A stretch of DNA of 64,000 bases. Origin: Gymnothorax reevesii (lineage: Eukaryota > Chordata > Actinopteri > Anguilliformes > Muraenidae). Below the pieces are notes generated by a model. It searched no databases. It was not told the DNA's origin and saw nothing but the letters and a program-made list of their open reading frames with translations. This document shows positions 46,425 to 58,713 of this stretch, one piece after another. The translations under genes and the position numbers were made by a program. Every line of letters begins with the position of its first letter. Positions within the stretch are counted from its first letter, which is position 1. Location of the stretch: positions 121,385,166-121,449,165 of the forward strand of contig CM056576.1 of the NCBI GenBank assembly GCA_029721435.1, written 5' to 3'.

Positions 46425-48139
46425 TGGATAGCCAGTTATATATATGTCATTTATAACGGTGTCCTTCCTCACATCACAAGCAAAGCACCCACCCAGAATA
46501 ATGAAAGAATTGATTCACTTTTTGGCTGAAGCTGATCAGTCTTTCTTGTCTCTGAGTGGCAACTTCCCCATGTGATTTCATGAGGGGAAAGATTCAGAAA
46601 TGGCTTATGATGAGTAGTTGGCTGAGCACCTAGTGACATAATGGGGGGAGATAAAAAAAATAAAATCCTTTCCTTCACTCACCTACTCTTGCTATGCACT
46701 TTGGTGGTAGGAGACAAGTGAAGGAAAGAAAGATACATTTTTCCAATATCAAGGTACACCCTATGGCTGAGACGCTGATGGAAAATGACAGCTTCTTCAA
46801 CGCGTCACTGCATGAAATCACATTTTACCATCACAGCAGAATTAAATCTAAGCACTTATAACCCACAGAGAACAGTATTATTTCATGGACTGTTGAATGG
46901 CAATTCCTTAACAGACCCAAAAAATGTTAACAGATTAACCACACCACTTTCCCCAACCTTGAATATGACACATACAAAGCCAAGTTTCAACAGTCTGTAG
47001 CAAGTGTGTGTGCACCTCAGAGAAAATTGCATCAGAGAGTAATGGGAAAGAATGTCAATAAGTCAAGATTGCTGTAAAGTGAATCGCGAACACAGGAACA
47101 CTTATAATGCATTCTCAAGGCTGGAAATGAGTGAGAGTTTACCATTTGACACAAGTATGAGTCCCCGTAGAAGCCTGTGCCTTATTTAAATAATTTGACC
47201 GACAAATAAGAATTCTGGGCTTAACACAAAGCCACCAAGTCCAGCGGTCCCATTTGAGCAGTTGTATAAAGTCAGACCCCGACAGACTTGGGTGGTCTCC
47301 ATGAATCTTAGGCTTTTTGTGTGACATTTTAAAAATACTTTAACTCAACACACAAAGAAGAGTTTAACAGGTGCACGGAGGGTCAAATATACCGACAATG
47401 CAAAAACAAACAGTGACACAGGCGATGGTGGTCTGGCATCTTGGGTTTTCAACTGCCAATGTTTCAAAAGGAGAGAGAGAGAAAAAAAAAGCAAAACACA
47501 CCAACTTCATTTAATGAACTGCTTCAGGTATTTTAAAGCAGAGATCAACCAAAAGCATACACGGCTGGAGGACCCCAGGAGCAGTGCTGCCGAGCACTGG
47601 CCTTTAGTTTGCCTGACGACATCAATAGTGAAAGTGAAAATGTCACCAGCCACAATTCATCAACTCACTAAATGCCGGCTGAAATGACTTATCACTAAAT
47701 GTTACACAGCAAAGCGAAATCTAATATGAACCACTGGTCGCAGCAGTGTGACAAAAACACAAGTTAGCCCGGATGGATGGAATTGCGAAGCAGTCTCGCT
47801 TTGATGGGGGCGGCACAACAGGATTTTTGACGATCAAGGAAAGGAAATTAAATTGCAGTTAGTTTGCCCCTTTCATCGTGGAAATCCCAAGGAGATCATC
47901 AATCTTTTTAAGCTTGGCCATTAGAAACAAGTTCTGTTTAAAGTAACTTGTGCCACGTCATTGAGTCGACAGGCTTTCCTGCTAGTAACCAGCTAGTCTA
48001 TCTGATGGACAAGTTCTTGCGCTGATGCATATGGCAAATGTTTACAGCAAACTGTTCGTAAATCACACTTAACTATTATTCAAGTATTCATATTCAACAA
48101 TATTAGTTGAGGCAAAATCAAAAGGGAGTTAATAGTTAC

Positions 48140-48187
48140 CGCTTGCATGAGTGACAAAAGCCACAGCAAATACACCTCGCCAGCCAT
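48140..48187 (-). CDS. selenof: selenoprotein F exon 1 (signal peptide)
   Basis: The start ATG at 48185-48187 has a good context (CCAAG before it). The 16 codons encode MAGEVYLLWLLSLMQA, a short basic-poor but strongly hydrophobic signal peptide for ER entry. Cleavage is expected near the exon 1/2 junction before YGAELSS. The donor is GTAACT. The phase fits exon 2, giving a total product of 153 residues compared with about 165 in human. Confidence 0.88.
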
Positions 48188-49086
48188 CTTGGAATGTGGA
48201 ACTTGCTGATAGGTCCGTCGGACTGGGCTGGGAATGATGCAGGGGGCCTTACGCTGGAGAAAATGGTCCTTCTACCTGCCTGATGTGAAGCACATTTCTG
48301 TAAATTTAATATTCAACGCATTTTTTTTCAGCTGGAACTGCGACTGTATCACTGTCTCATAAAAATTGGTAATATTAACATTCATATTTAATCCTTAACG
48401 CTCATCGCTGTCCACTCATATAGGTAACGCTAATTTGAAATATAACGAAGATTTCGAAATTTCATGAGTTGAGGAGATATTGTGCATGGTTAACACAAAT
48501 TAATTGACTTAAATGAAGATTGGTGCATTAATACACAGTGATTTTGTTCCAATCAGGTATGTTTGTCATACTTCCGGACAGTCGGACTCTGGGACATTAA
48601 ATCAGTCATATCCAATCACTGCTCAGGAAGTGTGAAAGACAGAAAACTTAGCGAATAATTGGAGCGGTTACTGTTTTCAGTGTGTGGCCCGTCCAGTAGC
48701 TGTATATTGTGGGTGGGATCACGGGGAGAGCACAGTGCGATTGTCGCGGTACGCACGTAGCTAACATACTGGCGTCCGCTGTGGACAGGGAATACAGAAG
48801 TGTGCATGTCCGAGTTGGAGCCACTTATGTCCAGTGAGCCAGACTGAGGTGTTGTTGATCCTTGGGTTAATCACCGGGAATGCAACTATCCCTTTCATTT
48901 TGCAAGACAAGTGCACCCTTCCTGGGATCTCTTTCCTTCGGCAAATATACACTTGAAGAACGGGACTGAAAGCATGAGGACCTAGAGACTAAGCGTCACT
49001 GTTGTTTTTCATTTTGTTGTCGTCTTGCACATTTTTTCATTTTGGATTGCATGGTCACGGTATGAATTTTGTGATTCGATAGTTTG
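48188..49086. promoter_or_regulatory. selenof/hs2st1 head-to-head intergenic region, likely bidirectional promoter
   Basis: The two start codons face away from each other 899 bp apart. Between them are CCAATCA boxes at 48549-48555 and 48612-48618, an ETS-type ACTTCCGG at 48570-48577, and a second AGGAAGTG at about 48625. A CpG-richer stretch lies at 48715-48785. No TATA box is clear on either side, as expected for housekeeping genes. The head-to-head arrangement is also found in human. Confidence 0.65.
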
Positions 49087-49210
49087 ATGGGGATCCTAAG
49101 GATTATGATGCCGCCCAAGTTTCAGCTCCTGGCTCTGCTGGCGTTTGCTGTGGCGATGCTCTTCCTAGAGAACCAGATCCAGAAACTGGAGGAGTCCCGA
49201 GGAAAACTAG
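49087..49210 (+). CDS. hs2st1: heparan sulfate 2-O-sulfotransferase 1, coding exon 1
   Basis: It encodes MGILRIMMPPKFQLLALL, then AFAVAMLFLENQIQKLEESR and GKL plus one base of codon 42, followed by donor GTGAGT. The sequence is almost the same as human HS2ST1. Residues about 12-28 form the single signal-anchor of a type II Golgi membrane protein, followed by the start of the coiled-coil stem that supports trimerisation. The sulfotransferase domain, which moves sulfate from PAPS to the 2-O position of iduronic acid in heparan sulfate, lies in exons beyond the window. Confidence 0.96.
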
Positions 49211-52200
49211 GTGAGTCGGTATGAATTTGCATTGAAAGCCAGCGACTAAACATCCTTACCATGCGATTGCACAAATGCTGGAGGGTCCAAGCGGTTACAT
49301 GCACCGCATTACTCGCTTCACTTCGTATTTACCATTTAGAATCCAAGATCACTGTAAATAATATGATGGCGGCTAGCAAGGAATCTAAACAGCACTGACT
49401 CTTTTTTTAAAAAGACCATCTAGCGTTCCCCTATAATCGAACATAAATACAGTTGTTTGAATTCATACGGGCATATGAAACGTTAGTGGAAAATATGAGG
49501 AGAGGTGGCTTGATAATGGCTAGATAATCTTTGTTGTATGACTGTCTTTCATGGTCATTATTTTACCTCCGAGGTTCAGAAACAGCATTCGATGGGAACT
49601 TGTGTTATGAAATTATTAGTGCTGTCATGAGTTAAGCAAGTATGATGGTCTTGGTGTGGATATGCTTTTTATCTCCTAGCTATGCATATCTGTACATTTT
49701 ATTGAAATATCAGATTAAAAGCTGCGTCTCTGCTCATCTCAGTGTTGCAGTAACGTTACAAATGGGTGCAAGGAGATGCGAATCACGTTAAGAATCATCA
49801 AATGGATTGACTTGCTGAGTCTTTTAAGTGCAATTTGCTGTCTTCTGACAACCGTTTACTCTTTAACAGTGGAACAACAGCGTTTTTTAGATCATCACTT
49901 TAAATAAATTTGGTTTAAAAGCACAATCAAGATAACGACAAGATGGGGTGTTTCAAATTCCGTTACTTTCAAATGTCTGCGAATGTATGGCATATGGACA
50001 ACGAAGCGGGATACGGAGAGTTACATTCTGTGGCTTTCATTTACGCATAATGTAAGGCCCATGAATGAATGGCCCGAAGCCCACTATTCAGATAGAAATG
50101 GGCATGGCACTCGTTTTTCAGCTCTGATGACGACGGGACGTTTTCCATGTTATCGGTCGTGATAGAAATGGTTACATCATGCGTAAATCCGTCATCCTTT
50201 CCATTATTTGTATCACTACGATGCTGGAAAAGTAGGCCTATTTTGTGACACGAGGTTTGCCGAAGTTTTATTGAGTTGTGGGAATGGACATCGATCTGAA
50301 AAGTAGAGTTCAAATGAGAAAACATGGCAATTGATTCATGCGGGGTTTGAATGCAAGATGGGTCGGTGTGTATCGTGCCCGCTATTCGAGGAGGGAGGAC
50401 TGGATGTAAAAGTCTCCAGCTTGCTGCCGTCCTAGCATTTATTTTTGAAGGGTAAATGGGCCAACCCGGTGGGAAAGTGTTCACTGAAGCAGGCATTGTG
50501 CTGGCCTCTTGTGCCATCTCAGTTGGTTGTGCATTGCTTCATGCTGACAGGCAGTGCCCTGAGCTACCTTAAGCCCTTGTTACTGTTTCTCCTTTTTGGC
50601 TTTGTCGGGCTCAACCCCACAGCTGCCTTGCCTCCCACCACCTTGACCTTCCGTGTGTACTGCTCCCATTGGCACCTTCAGTGAGGGAGAGACTCTGTGG
50701 ATGTGTCTCCCATGGAATGCGCCTCATAAATAAATGTCCACCTCCGATGGATTTGATTTAATGTCTTGTGGGTTGAAAGGTTGCTGGACCGTGGAAGCGC
50801 GTTCTACTTAAAATGTGTTTGAAATCGCCGCGGTCATGGCATTTGAGGCCCGAGCGTGTTGCTCTGTGTCACATTTGGCCTCGTTAATGTGCTGTGAAAT
50901 GCCCGCTCAGCTGTCTGAACTTCTTATTTCTTTCTAGCCATTTGCAGTTTTATATTTCGTCTCTATCACTTTGTTTTGCCTGCAATAAATTGTTTCAGAT
51001 CATGGCACTAGTTTACATTATTCATATACAGTGCAGGTGCTCTCGTCTTCAGTAAATTAGCCATATTTCTATAGATGAATGCTTAATAAAGCAATTAAGT
51101 GTAACTAGAATACTGAGTAGTGTGAGTGCAGTACTTGGCCAATGACGTGAACTTTTGGCATTTGTTAGTCCTGAAATATCATTTACTGTGTTTTGCCTGT
51201 GAAACTGTTCATGTTCACAGTTGTTTCTGGTTTACTCAAGGGTCAGTTCCTTATTTGAGAAGTTTTGCAATAATTGTGAATGGTCATCTAATACTCTCTT
51301 CAGTGGCAATCGTGCCACTTATCTGTTAGGAACTGGGTGTCCTGTAAATGGCATCATCCGCATGTCCTGTGAAGGATGCCGTCGTTGGATCATCTGGTCT
51401 TTGATGCTGGTAAAGCCATGCTACAAATGGTTTGACACTTTGGCAAGTGAGAGCTAAGAATAAGCTTACCTGATGGCTGAAACTTTAGATGAAAGTCATG
51501 TCCTGGGTGGCTTAAATAGAAATGTTGTTGATAAACCTGTCATCTAGTGGCGCTCTAAATAGAAGACAGGCCCGGGAGTCCATAGGTAGTTTAGTTATGT
51601 ATCCGGAATACCGTGCGAGTGCGGGAGTTTGTTTTTTGTGGTCTATTTTCTGCTGTGATTGGGTAGCCTGCTGTTCCTCTTTGGGGGCATCAAAGTGACG
51701 TTTTTTAAATAGCCAATTATGTTGAGGGCACAGTGGGAAAGCTCATGGCGCTTGGCCTATTTTGGCTTGAAATGGAGCTTGCTAAAATTCTGTGCAAAGA
51801 ACTGATGTGCAATATGGTAAATACACAAATAATGTTAGACTGAATTGTTAAAAGGAATGGTTGCATGTAGTCGTAGCTGTCAAGGAAAATGTAACTGACC
51901 GTGCCTGTTGGATGGATGCAGCTGTGGTGCTGTACTCGGTGGATGGATTTTAAAGATTCTTTCCAGAGGAAGGTACAGCGGATATTGGGAACTTTTGCTT
52001 CTTCTGATGGTTTTTGATCTTTGTTCCCTGTGCATTTCTCATCATTTAGCATAGTTTTTCATTAAGGGGATGTATGGTTTGTTGTCCGTTCTTTGAACAG
52101 ATGGTGGGGCAGGTGCTGGTGCCTTTGGGTTCCTATATAAAATAAAATGAATGGCCATTTCAGCACTTTCTGCTGCTTTCACATTGGCTGGGATCTTGAT

Positions 52201-52329
52201 GAATTTCTTCCATGAGGGAAAGGATTGCGGGTGGTTGATTTGAGGCATGTTGGCTCAACGTCTGATGGATGCGCTTGAAAGTCATCCAGATGAGCTTCCT
52301 TAGGAGGAGAGGTTAAAGGGTCGGTAAAT

Positions 52330-52660
52330 TCAAATTGTGCTTTCATTCAGCCCTGTCCGTACATCTGTCCATCTCTGTTCGCGTTCGCATTGGCATTCCC
52401 TCTTTGTTTCCAGTGCCTAACTCCAAAACAGCTCGCATGATCTTCGCGAAACTTTGCATACTTACTACTCACATCATGAAGCGGTGCCTTTTGGTATGTG
52501 CCTGTCTGTCTGTCTGTCCGTCCGGATGTCACCAATTTTTGTCTGGCGCATAACTCCACAACTGTTTGCACGATCTTAACAAAACTTTGCATACTTACTA
52601 CTCAGGTCCTGCAGTGGTGCCTTTCGGTATGTGCCTGTCCGTCTGTCCGTCCGGTGGGTT
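52330..52660 (+). repeat. tandem array of ~130-bp units with CTGTCCGTCCG spacers
   Basis: Two clear units each contain AACTCC.AAAC.G.TTGCACG/CGCATG, GATCTT..C.AAACTTTGCATACTTACTACTCA and GTGCCTTT.GGTATGTGCCTGTC. Each is followed by a run of GTCTGTCTGTCCGTCCG. A third unit is partial. It is related to the opposite-strand array at 34930-35560. Confidence 0.8.
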
Positions 52661-53579
52661 AGGCATGGAAGGGGGGCCGGGGGGAGAAGTACGTTTCTAC
52701 GAGTAATAACACATTCTACAGCACACAGTAACACATTGTCACAGCTCAATTACATCAATTTTGAAAACCAGGGAACCTGAATTTGATGGCTCTTCTTTTT
52801 TTTACCCCATAGTTGTATGAACAGTGATGCCTAAAATTTGTGTGTTGGAGAAGAATTTTTTGTCTAAAGATCTCGCTCATGGTAGGGGACACTAGTCACG
52901 TTAGTGACTGAAATATGACAAAATATAAACCAGTCAGATTTTCTCCAATTGGCTGTTTGTCCAAGTGACCAAGCCCAAGTGGTATATTTACTTTGTGTCA
53001 GCTAACCTGCTCTGTGGTGATCCGTTTTTTTTTTTTAACCTTGAACTGTGTTTTAAATGTGCTATAATTCTTTAATGGAATCGGCTGCATTTTCTGACTC
53101 ATTGAGATTCATTTGTCACAGTGAAGTATGCTTAAGTTCGATCCAACTGCATTATTGATACCCAGCTTGTTCATGAGTTTAATCCTTTCTAATAGCAGTG
53201 CTTTATGTATCTGAAAATTGTTGAACATCACAGCATTTTTGTTACTGCTGTGATTATAAAGACCATTGAGTTTCCCCCGTTCATCACACCCACAACTGGG
53301 CTATACCTGCAAAGTCTGCTGTATTTTTAGCCTTCGCCGCTAAGGTGAGCAGGGGATTGGAGCTCATCCACCTGTTCATTGATCTGTCTGGATAACTAGC
53401 GATAAGTTTTCACTGCAACTGTTGTACTTATATGAATTAAATTTTGTGTGCGTATGCCAGTAGTCATGATCTTGACTGGGATTGAAAATGGGATTCCATT
53501 GTGGCGGGGATTATGGATGACTATGTTGTCTTGTGATTTTGGGTTTTCCGTTTGGCCGTATGTCCAACCTATACTCGTG

Positions 53580-53900
53580 AAGGTAATCTCTCATGAACCC
53601 CTGGAGAAAATTTCTTCAAATTTGGCGCAAATGACCAGTTGTCCTCAAAGATGAACTAGTTTGATTTTGGTGATCTAAGGTCAGAGGTCAAAGCCATTGT
53701 GGTGAATGTGATATCTCTGGAGGGAATTTCAGTACACCTGGCAACAAACATCCACATGGACTCAAGGATGAACGGAGTAAAATTTCGTGTTCAATGTGAC
53801 CTCACACAACACATTTTGGCATTTATATGATAATTATGACAAAATTTCATGTGTCATTGGATAAAACACTTGAGCGATGAAGTTTCATATCCAAAAGGTC
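53580..53900 (+). repeat. common teleost dispersed repeat (class uncertain)
   Basis: It contains TCTCATGAACCCCTGGAG, TTTCTTCAAATTTGGCGCAA, ACTCAAGGATGAAC and ACCTCACACAACACATTTT in the order of a very common fish repeat. It is related to the sequence at 41035-41290. Confidence 0.6.
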
Positions 53901-54797
53901 AGCTTCACTGCAATGTCATAATTTTTTGTGAAAAAACTTTTCTGGCCATTATTCATCGCCATAACTGAGGAACAGAAAGGGAGATTGTGACCATATGTCA
54001 CTTGGTTGGATATTTAACTGGCAAGACAAATCTTGGGTGCTCACCTTGAAACTGTGGTGATGGTATACCTCTTCTGTGCTCTGAAGTTGTAGATGTGGGT
54101 GAAGCATCCACATTTTGGAATTCGTAGCTTCTTTGCAGCAAAATCCATATTTTTTAGCATCGTCTACTGTCATGTCTACAACTTTTTGTTATTACACATG
54201 CAAGGAATTTGATTGAATTTTCACTCTAATAGAGGTGCAGCGGATCAAGAACAACAAAGCTTAACAGTCACATTAAATCAGTTTTATTTATGTGTGTATC
54301 ACAAAATCAAACATTTGTCTCAAGGGGCTTCACAGATTGTACAGAAACAAGGTCCTTTATGAGACTCTTGACTCTGATGGGGAACAACTCACATGTTTGG
54401 GAAAAATTGATGGAAGCTCACGAAGAGCATCGGGGGAGTGATCTCTTTTCTTGGAATGACAGACCTGAAACAGATGTCACATATACAGAATAGACAAACA
54501 TTTTGGGACGCAAAAACAATGAAAAAATACGGAAAGATTGTAAATATGTATGACATGGCTTCCCATATATAGCTCTCAAATCCATATCCAGCCCTGGTTT
54601 TCTCTCCTTCAGGTGAACACTGCCACTCATTGGCCTGACTGTTGTCAAACCTGACTTCTAGATAAAGGGGGGTGGGTGGGGGACCATCAGTTCTCAGCCC
54701 TTGAGGACCATGATTTTTATTGTTCTAATATGTGGAAAGTGGATGGGGGTGTCAAACTGACTTGAGCCACACAATCTCCACTCCATCTTTGAGGCCT

Positions 54798-54964
54798 GGG
54801 GCCTGTTTCATAAAGCAGGATCGCTGAGTTAGCCAGGTAACCACTCAAAGTAAAACCCCAAACAGCTCTTTTTGCTCCAGTCCATTTTCTAGATTTCTGA
54901 GGTTTCTGGGGGTTACTCAGAGCTATTATCCAGCTGAGTAATCCTGCTTTGTGGAACAGGCCCC
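54798..54964. mobile_element. MITE of the GGGGCCTGTTTCA type, 167 bp
   Basis: The left end GGGGCCTGTTTCATAAAGCA is mirrored at the right by TGCTTTGTGGAACAGGCCCC. Inner similarity (GGTAACC..CTCA and GGTTACTCAGAG) adds to the fold. This family is widespread in fish and other animals. No coding sequence. Confidence 0.8.
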
Positions 54965-55440
54965 TGGCCTCTGACAGACTACGAAAGCTTATAAGAGCTG
55001 GAAGTAGAAATGAACGAACACTGGGAGAGAGAAAACAAGAACCCGTGCCAAAAGAGAGCTAGAGGAGTGGCTTTATCTCTGGAGGATGAAAGGGTTTCCC
55101 ATTACTGAACATTTGTACCATCTACTGGATTTTAAGATGTATAGCATTTATACTGCCGCTACTCAAATGTCTAATCTTGTAATGTCAATGAAAGAGAAAC
55201 AAAAATTATTTTATCCCCCCGTTGTTTGGAGGGGGTCTAAAATTAAAGGGATTTTTCCTTGGCTCCTGTTCCACCCTTCTACTAAGTTTCATGAAAGTCA
55301 GTCCATTACTTTAGCTTTTCTCCTTTGTTACTATAGATCTGTGTGTCATGGAGTGTAGGGGATTAGTTTTTGCACGCAGGAATTTGTCCTATGGTAATTG
55401 ACAAAGGCTTGCCCCATTTGCTGATTGGCTTAGCTTTTAC

Positions 55441-55790
55441 CCTTCCATCCATCCATTTTCTATACCTGCTTATTCCTCACTAGGGTCACGGGGCGAGCTG
55501 GAGCCTATCCCAGCTGACTACGGGCAAAGGCAGGGACTCACCCTGAACAGCTTGCCAATCCATCGCAGGGCGCACACACCAGTCGCACACCATTCACTCT
55601 CACACTCATACCTATGGGCAATTTGGCGTCTCCAATTAGCCTGATATGCATGTCTTTGGACTGTGGGAGGAAACCAGAGTACCCGGCAAAACCCACGCAA
55701 CACGGGGAGAACATGCTAACTCCACACAGAAAGGCCCCAGGCCGGATTCAACCCACGACCTTCTTGCTGTGAGGCAGCAATGCTGCTTTT
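55441..55790 (-). repeat. LINE-type (L2/CR1-like) 3' repeat, copy B
   Basis: It starts CCATCCATCCATTTTCTATA and continues with GGGTCACGGGGCGAGCTGGA, GTCTTTGGACTGTGGGAGGA, ACACGGGGAGAACATG and CCACACAGAAAGGCCCCAGG. This is one of the commonest fish interspersed repeats, in reverse orientation to copies A and C. It is the best-preserved copy in the window. Confidence 0.8.
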
Positions 55791-55920
55791 ACCCTTCATA
55801 ATTATTAAACTGTTTGTCAGAGAGTAGGAGATTGGGTTGTTTGAAATGTTGGCTTAATTCTGATTTTGGAACAAATGAAGAAACCAACTGGAGCACTCAA
55901 ATCACTTGCATCAGTTTATT

Positions 55921-56021
55921 GAGATGCCAAGCCTGACGTTTCAACGCACAGCGTCTTCCTCAGAGTCAAGGTTTGACTCCGAGGAAGACGCTCTGCATTG
56001 AAACGTTAGTCTTTGCATCTC
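55921..56021. repeat. perfectly spaced inverted repeat (49-bp arms)
   Basis: The left arm GAGATGCCAAGCCTGACGTT...AGAGTCAA pairs with the right arm TTGACTCCGAGGAAGACGC...GCATCTC, with a 3-base loop. The GAAACGT/GAGGAAGACGC phrases recur near many vertebrate repeats. The class is unknown; it could be the end of a retroelement. Confidence 0.8.
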
Positions 56022-56059
56022 GATCTCTGAGGGGTGAAAGCTTATGAATGTAGCAAATT

Positions 56060-56570
56060 TTGAGTTTGGTCAGAGTTCGTAAAAGGGCGCAAAGTAGTTC
56101 GCTATAGGTTTTTAAGATCACTAACCGTTTTTCTTGTCATAGAGAAATTTTGAGCATGTTCAAAATTTCTTTGCAAATTTTTTTTCTCACAAACAGTTGC
56201 AGACGTTTGAGAAAGAGTTGTATGCGTTTGCAAACGGTTATAACACGTGTCGCTAAAGTTCTTTTTGGTTTGCGAAGTATTGACCACTATACAACAGGGC
56301 GACGAATGCTGACAATTCATGCAGACAAATATTGGGTTTCATGAGGATACCATCAAGGTTTCATCAAGATTGCAAAAGAGTTAGCAAACTGTTTTTAGGG
56401 TCGCGAAAGAGTTAATTTTCATATTCTAGAAAGCCATTTCCTATTCTTTCGCAAACAGTTACGCGAAAGTTGCTAATGAACGCTATATGTTGCTAATGAC
56501 TGACACCTAGGTCTATCCTGATTTTCGCCAACTTTCCTCATAAAAGTTAGCGAATCCAAAATTCACTGAA
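56060..56570. repeat. unidentified repeat-like region rich in GCGAAA/TTTCGC words
   Basis: Words such as GCGAAAGAGTTA, TTCGCAAACAGTTACGCG, TTGCAAACGGTTA, AAGAGTTAGCAAACTG and AAGTTGCTAATGAACGC recur about every 30-80 bp in both orientations. I could not define ends or a unit. It does not match a family I know. Confidence 0.45.
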
Positions 56571-58713
56571 TTGCAAGTATACGCCGCTCAGTGAGATATT
56601 GGCTTTAACTGATTCAAATGATTCGAGTGCTCCAGTCTGTTCGTTCATTTGTTCATATTTGTCCTTGTCTGTGAGCAATGACCTCTGGCAATAAAGGGGC
56701 TGAAGCGCAAGGGATTTCTTTATTATGTAGTATGATATAATAAACATAATAAAGAAGAATACATAACATGTAGATGTGCCTTTTGAGGGTTTGAACTGCT
56801 TTTGAATTTTATTTTTTCTGTTTCCATGGCAACCATTTGGACTTGGGCATATTGAAGGGTGGGACTCGTTTCCAGACCATAACTCTAAAATATGAAATGG
56901 AGGAAAGGGGAGAGATATGTTTTTACGTGTAAAAACCATTTCTAGTTTTGTAATGATGTCAGTTTGGCTTTGTCTTGCCAACAGAAAAGTTGGGTCATTC
57001 ATACATTCTCTTTGAATTTGCTGGTATTGAGCTTCAGGTGATTCTAGTTTCACCATGCGATGAACTTCTCTATCTTTCCTCTGTAGGCTTCTCTGTAAAA
57101 AAAAAAAAAAAAAAAGTCTTAAGGTGAAGACGGAATGAATCGAAAATTATTGACTGGAATCGTATGTCTCAATATGGTGATAACTTACTTTTTTTTTTCA
57201 AAAAATACTCGTAATACCTTTTTATTCCTTCAATGTCTTCCCTACTTGTACTGTTTGAGTTTGGACTGACATGGATGTAAACTGCAACTTGACTGGTTGA
57301 TGGGAAGACCTGTCTTCGGTGATGGGTCATCGTGGGACAGAGCAGAATGCATACTGAAGGCAAGGTACAGAACTTCATTTGGAGATCACAGAAAGGGTCT
57401 TGTGTTTCAGGCAGTTATCTTGGTTTTCTCCTAATGGTATTGTGCATTGCTCTATAATGTAAATTGATATGTTGCATTAAGTTTAGAAGACCTTTGGCCG
57501 ACATGATTAATTTCGACTGGGCGTTGCATTAAATCGGTGCCTTCAATGGATGTGAGTAGCTCTCTCATACATGCGTAGATTCTGTAATTTCACTTTTCGC
57601 TTACTCAGACTGCTGAGAAGTTGGTGAATATGCAAACTGTTGTGTCCCAGAATGGTCTTATCTAGTACTCAGATGGTTAATGATGTTGTCCGCTCCATAT
57701 AATGTGTGAGAAATGCACTCATGCATTTCTCCAAGCCCTTTAAAGAGTATGTGAAACTTCTTTATAGCCCAATTTCTGCAATGCTGTTTTTATTGTGGGG
57801 CTGCCAGGTTTGCGTTTCCTTACACTGCATCAGCTGGCCTACACGATACACACTGTCTTTGCACACGGATGGCAAGGGCCTCGTCCTCTTAGATGGGTCC
57901 ATAAATGCATGCAGTGATACTGTACTTTCATAGAACCCTCCCTCTGGTGTGCCTGCAATAATTAGTTCTGCTCTGATGAGCATTTTAATTCAAATTGAAC
58001 TCGTTCAGGGACTCGTGTTGGAAATTTGTTTTGATTAAATGCTTGGACATTTTACGGCATGCATGTTGAGAAATTGCATTTGAGTCATTCATGTTTTTTC
58101 TTTCTAACTTCGAGCTTCTTCAGTCAAAACTTAACGAGTAAAGTGACAAGTGAAAAGGTGTTAACGTGCCTAGAATCTGCCTGCCCTTGTAAATGTCTTA
58201 TTCGTCTCATTCAACTGAGCTGATAAGTGAAAAATCATTTAGAAATTCCATTTATGAACATTAAATCTTTCATTGCCAAGTCAGTAGAAGCTTTTTGAAA
58301 TTTCATTCCGTTTCGCTCAAAGTTACGATACAGCATAGTCCGCAGCATAGTTTGTGCAGGCCTATATCGTGCAAATGCGACACTCGATCGTCCACAAAGC
58401 ATTACCATAAAATAATATGAAAAAAAGCAACTTAAGATACCAAACACATTCACCTTTTTAAAAGATAATCCAAAATCCACTGATTGGACACAAATTTAGA
58501 TACTGTTCCGGAGTTGCTGCAAAAACAATGCTGGCAAAAGCAATCCTGGCCTCTCCTTTCAGTTTAGGGCACTTGTATCATTCGGGATAGTAGAATTCAC
58601 TGTATTCCTAATTATCTTCTCTAATGCTTATGATGTCTCCCAGATGGATGAAGATGAAGTTCACCATCATGCCATAAAGCAAGAAATCTTTGATGTATGT
58701 ACATATCTATGAT

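Larger units (their letters stand above)
44742..48139 (-). other. selenof intron 1
   Basis: This 3.4-kb intron contains the helicase-bearing TIR element at 45975-46424. No other feature is recognised. Confidence 0.75.

Noticed and set aside
50041..50517. 158-codon open frame on the minus strand in hs2st1 intron 1
   Set aside because: No domain, signal or family resemblance. Other chance frames overlap it, and it lies in ordinary intron sequence. Length alone is within chance for 64 kb on six frames.
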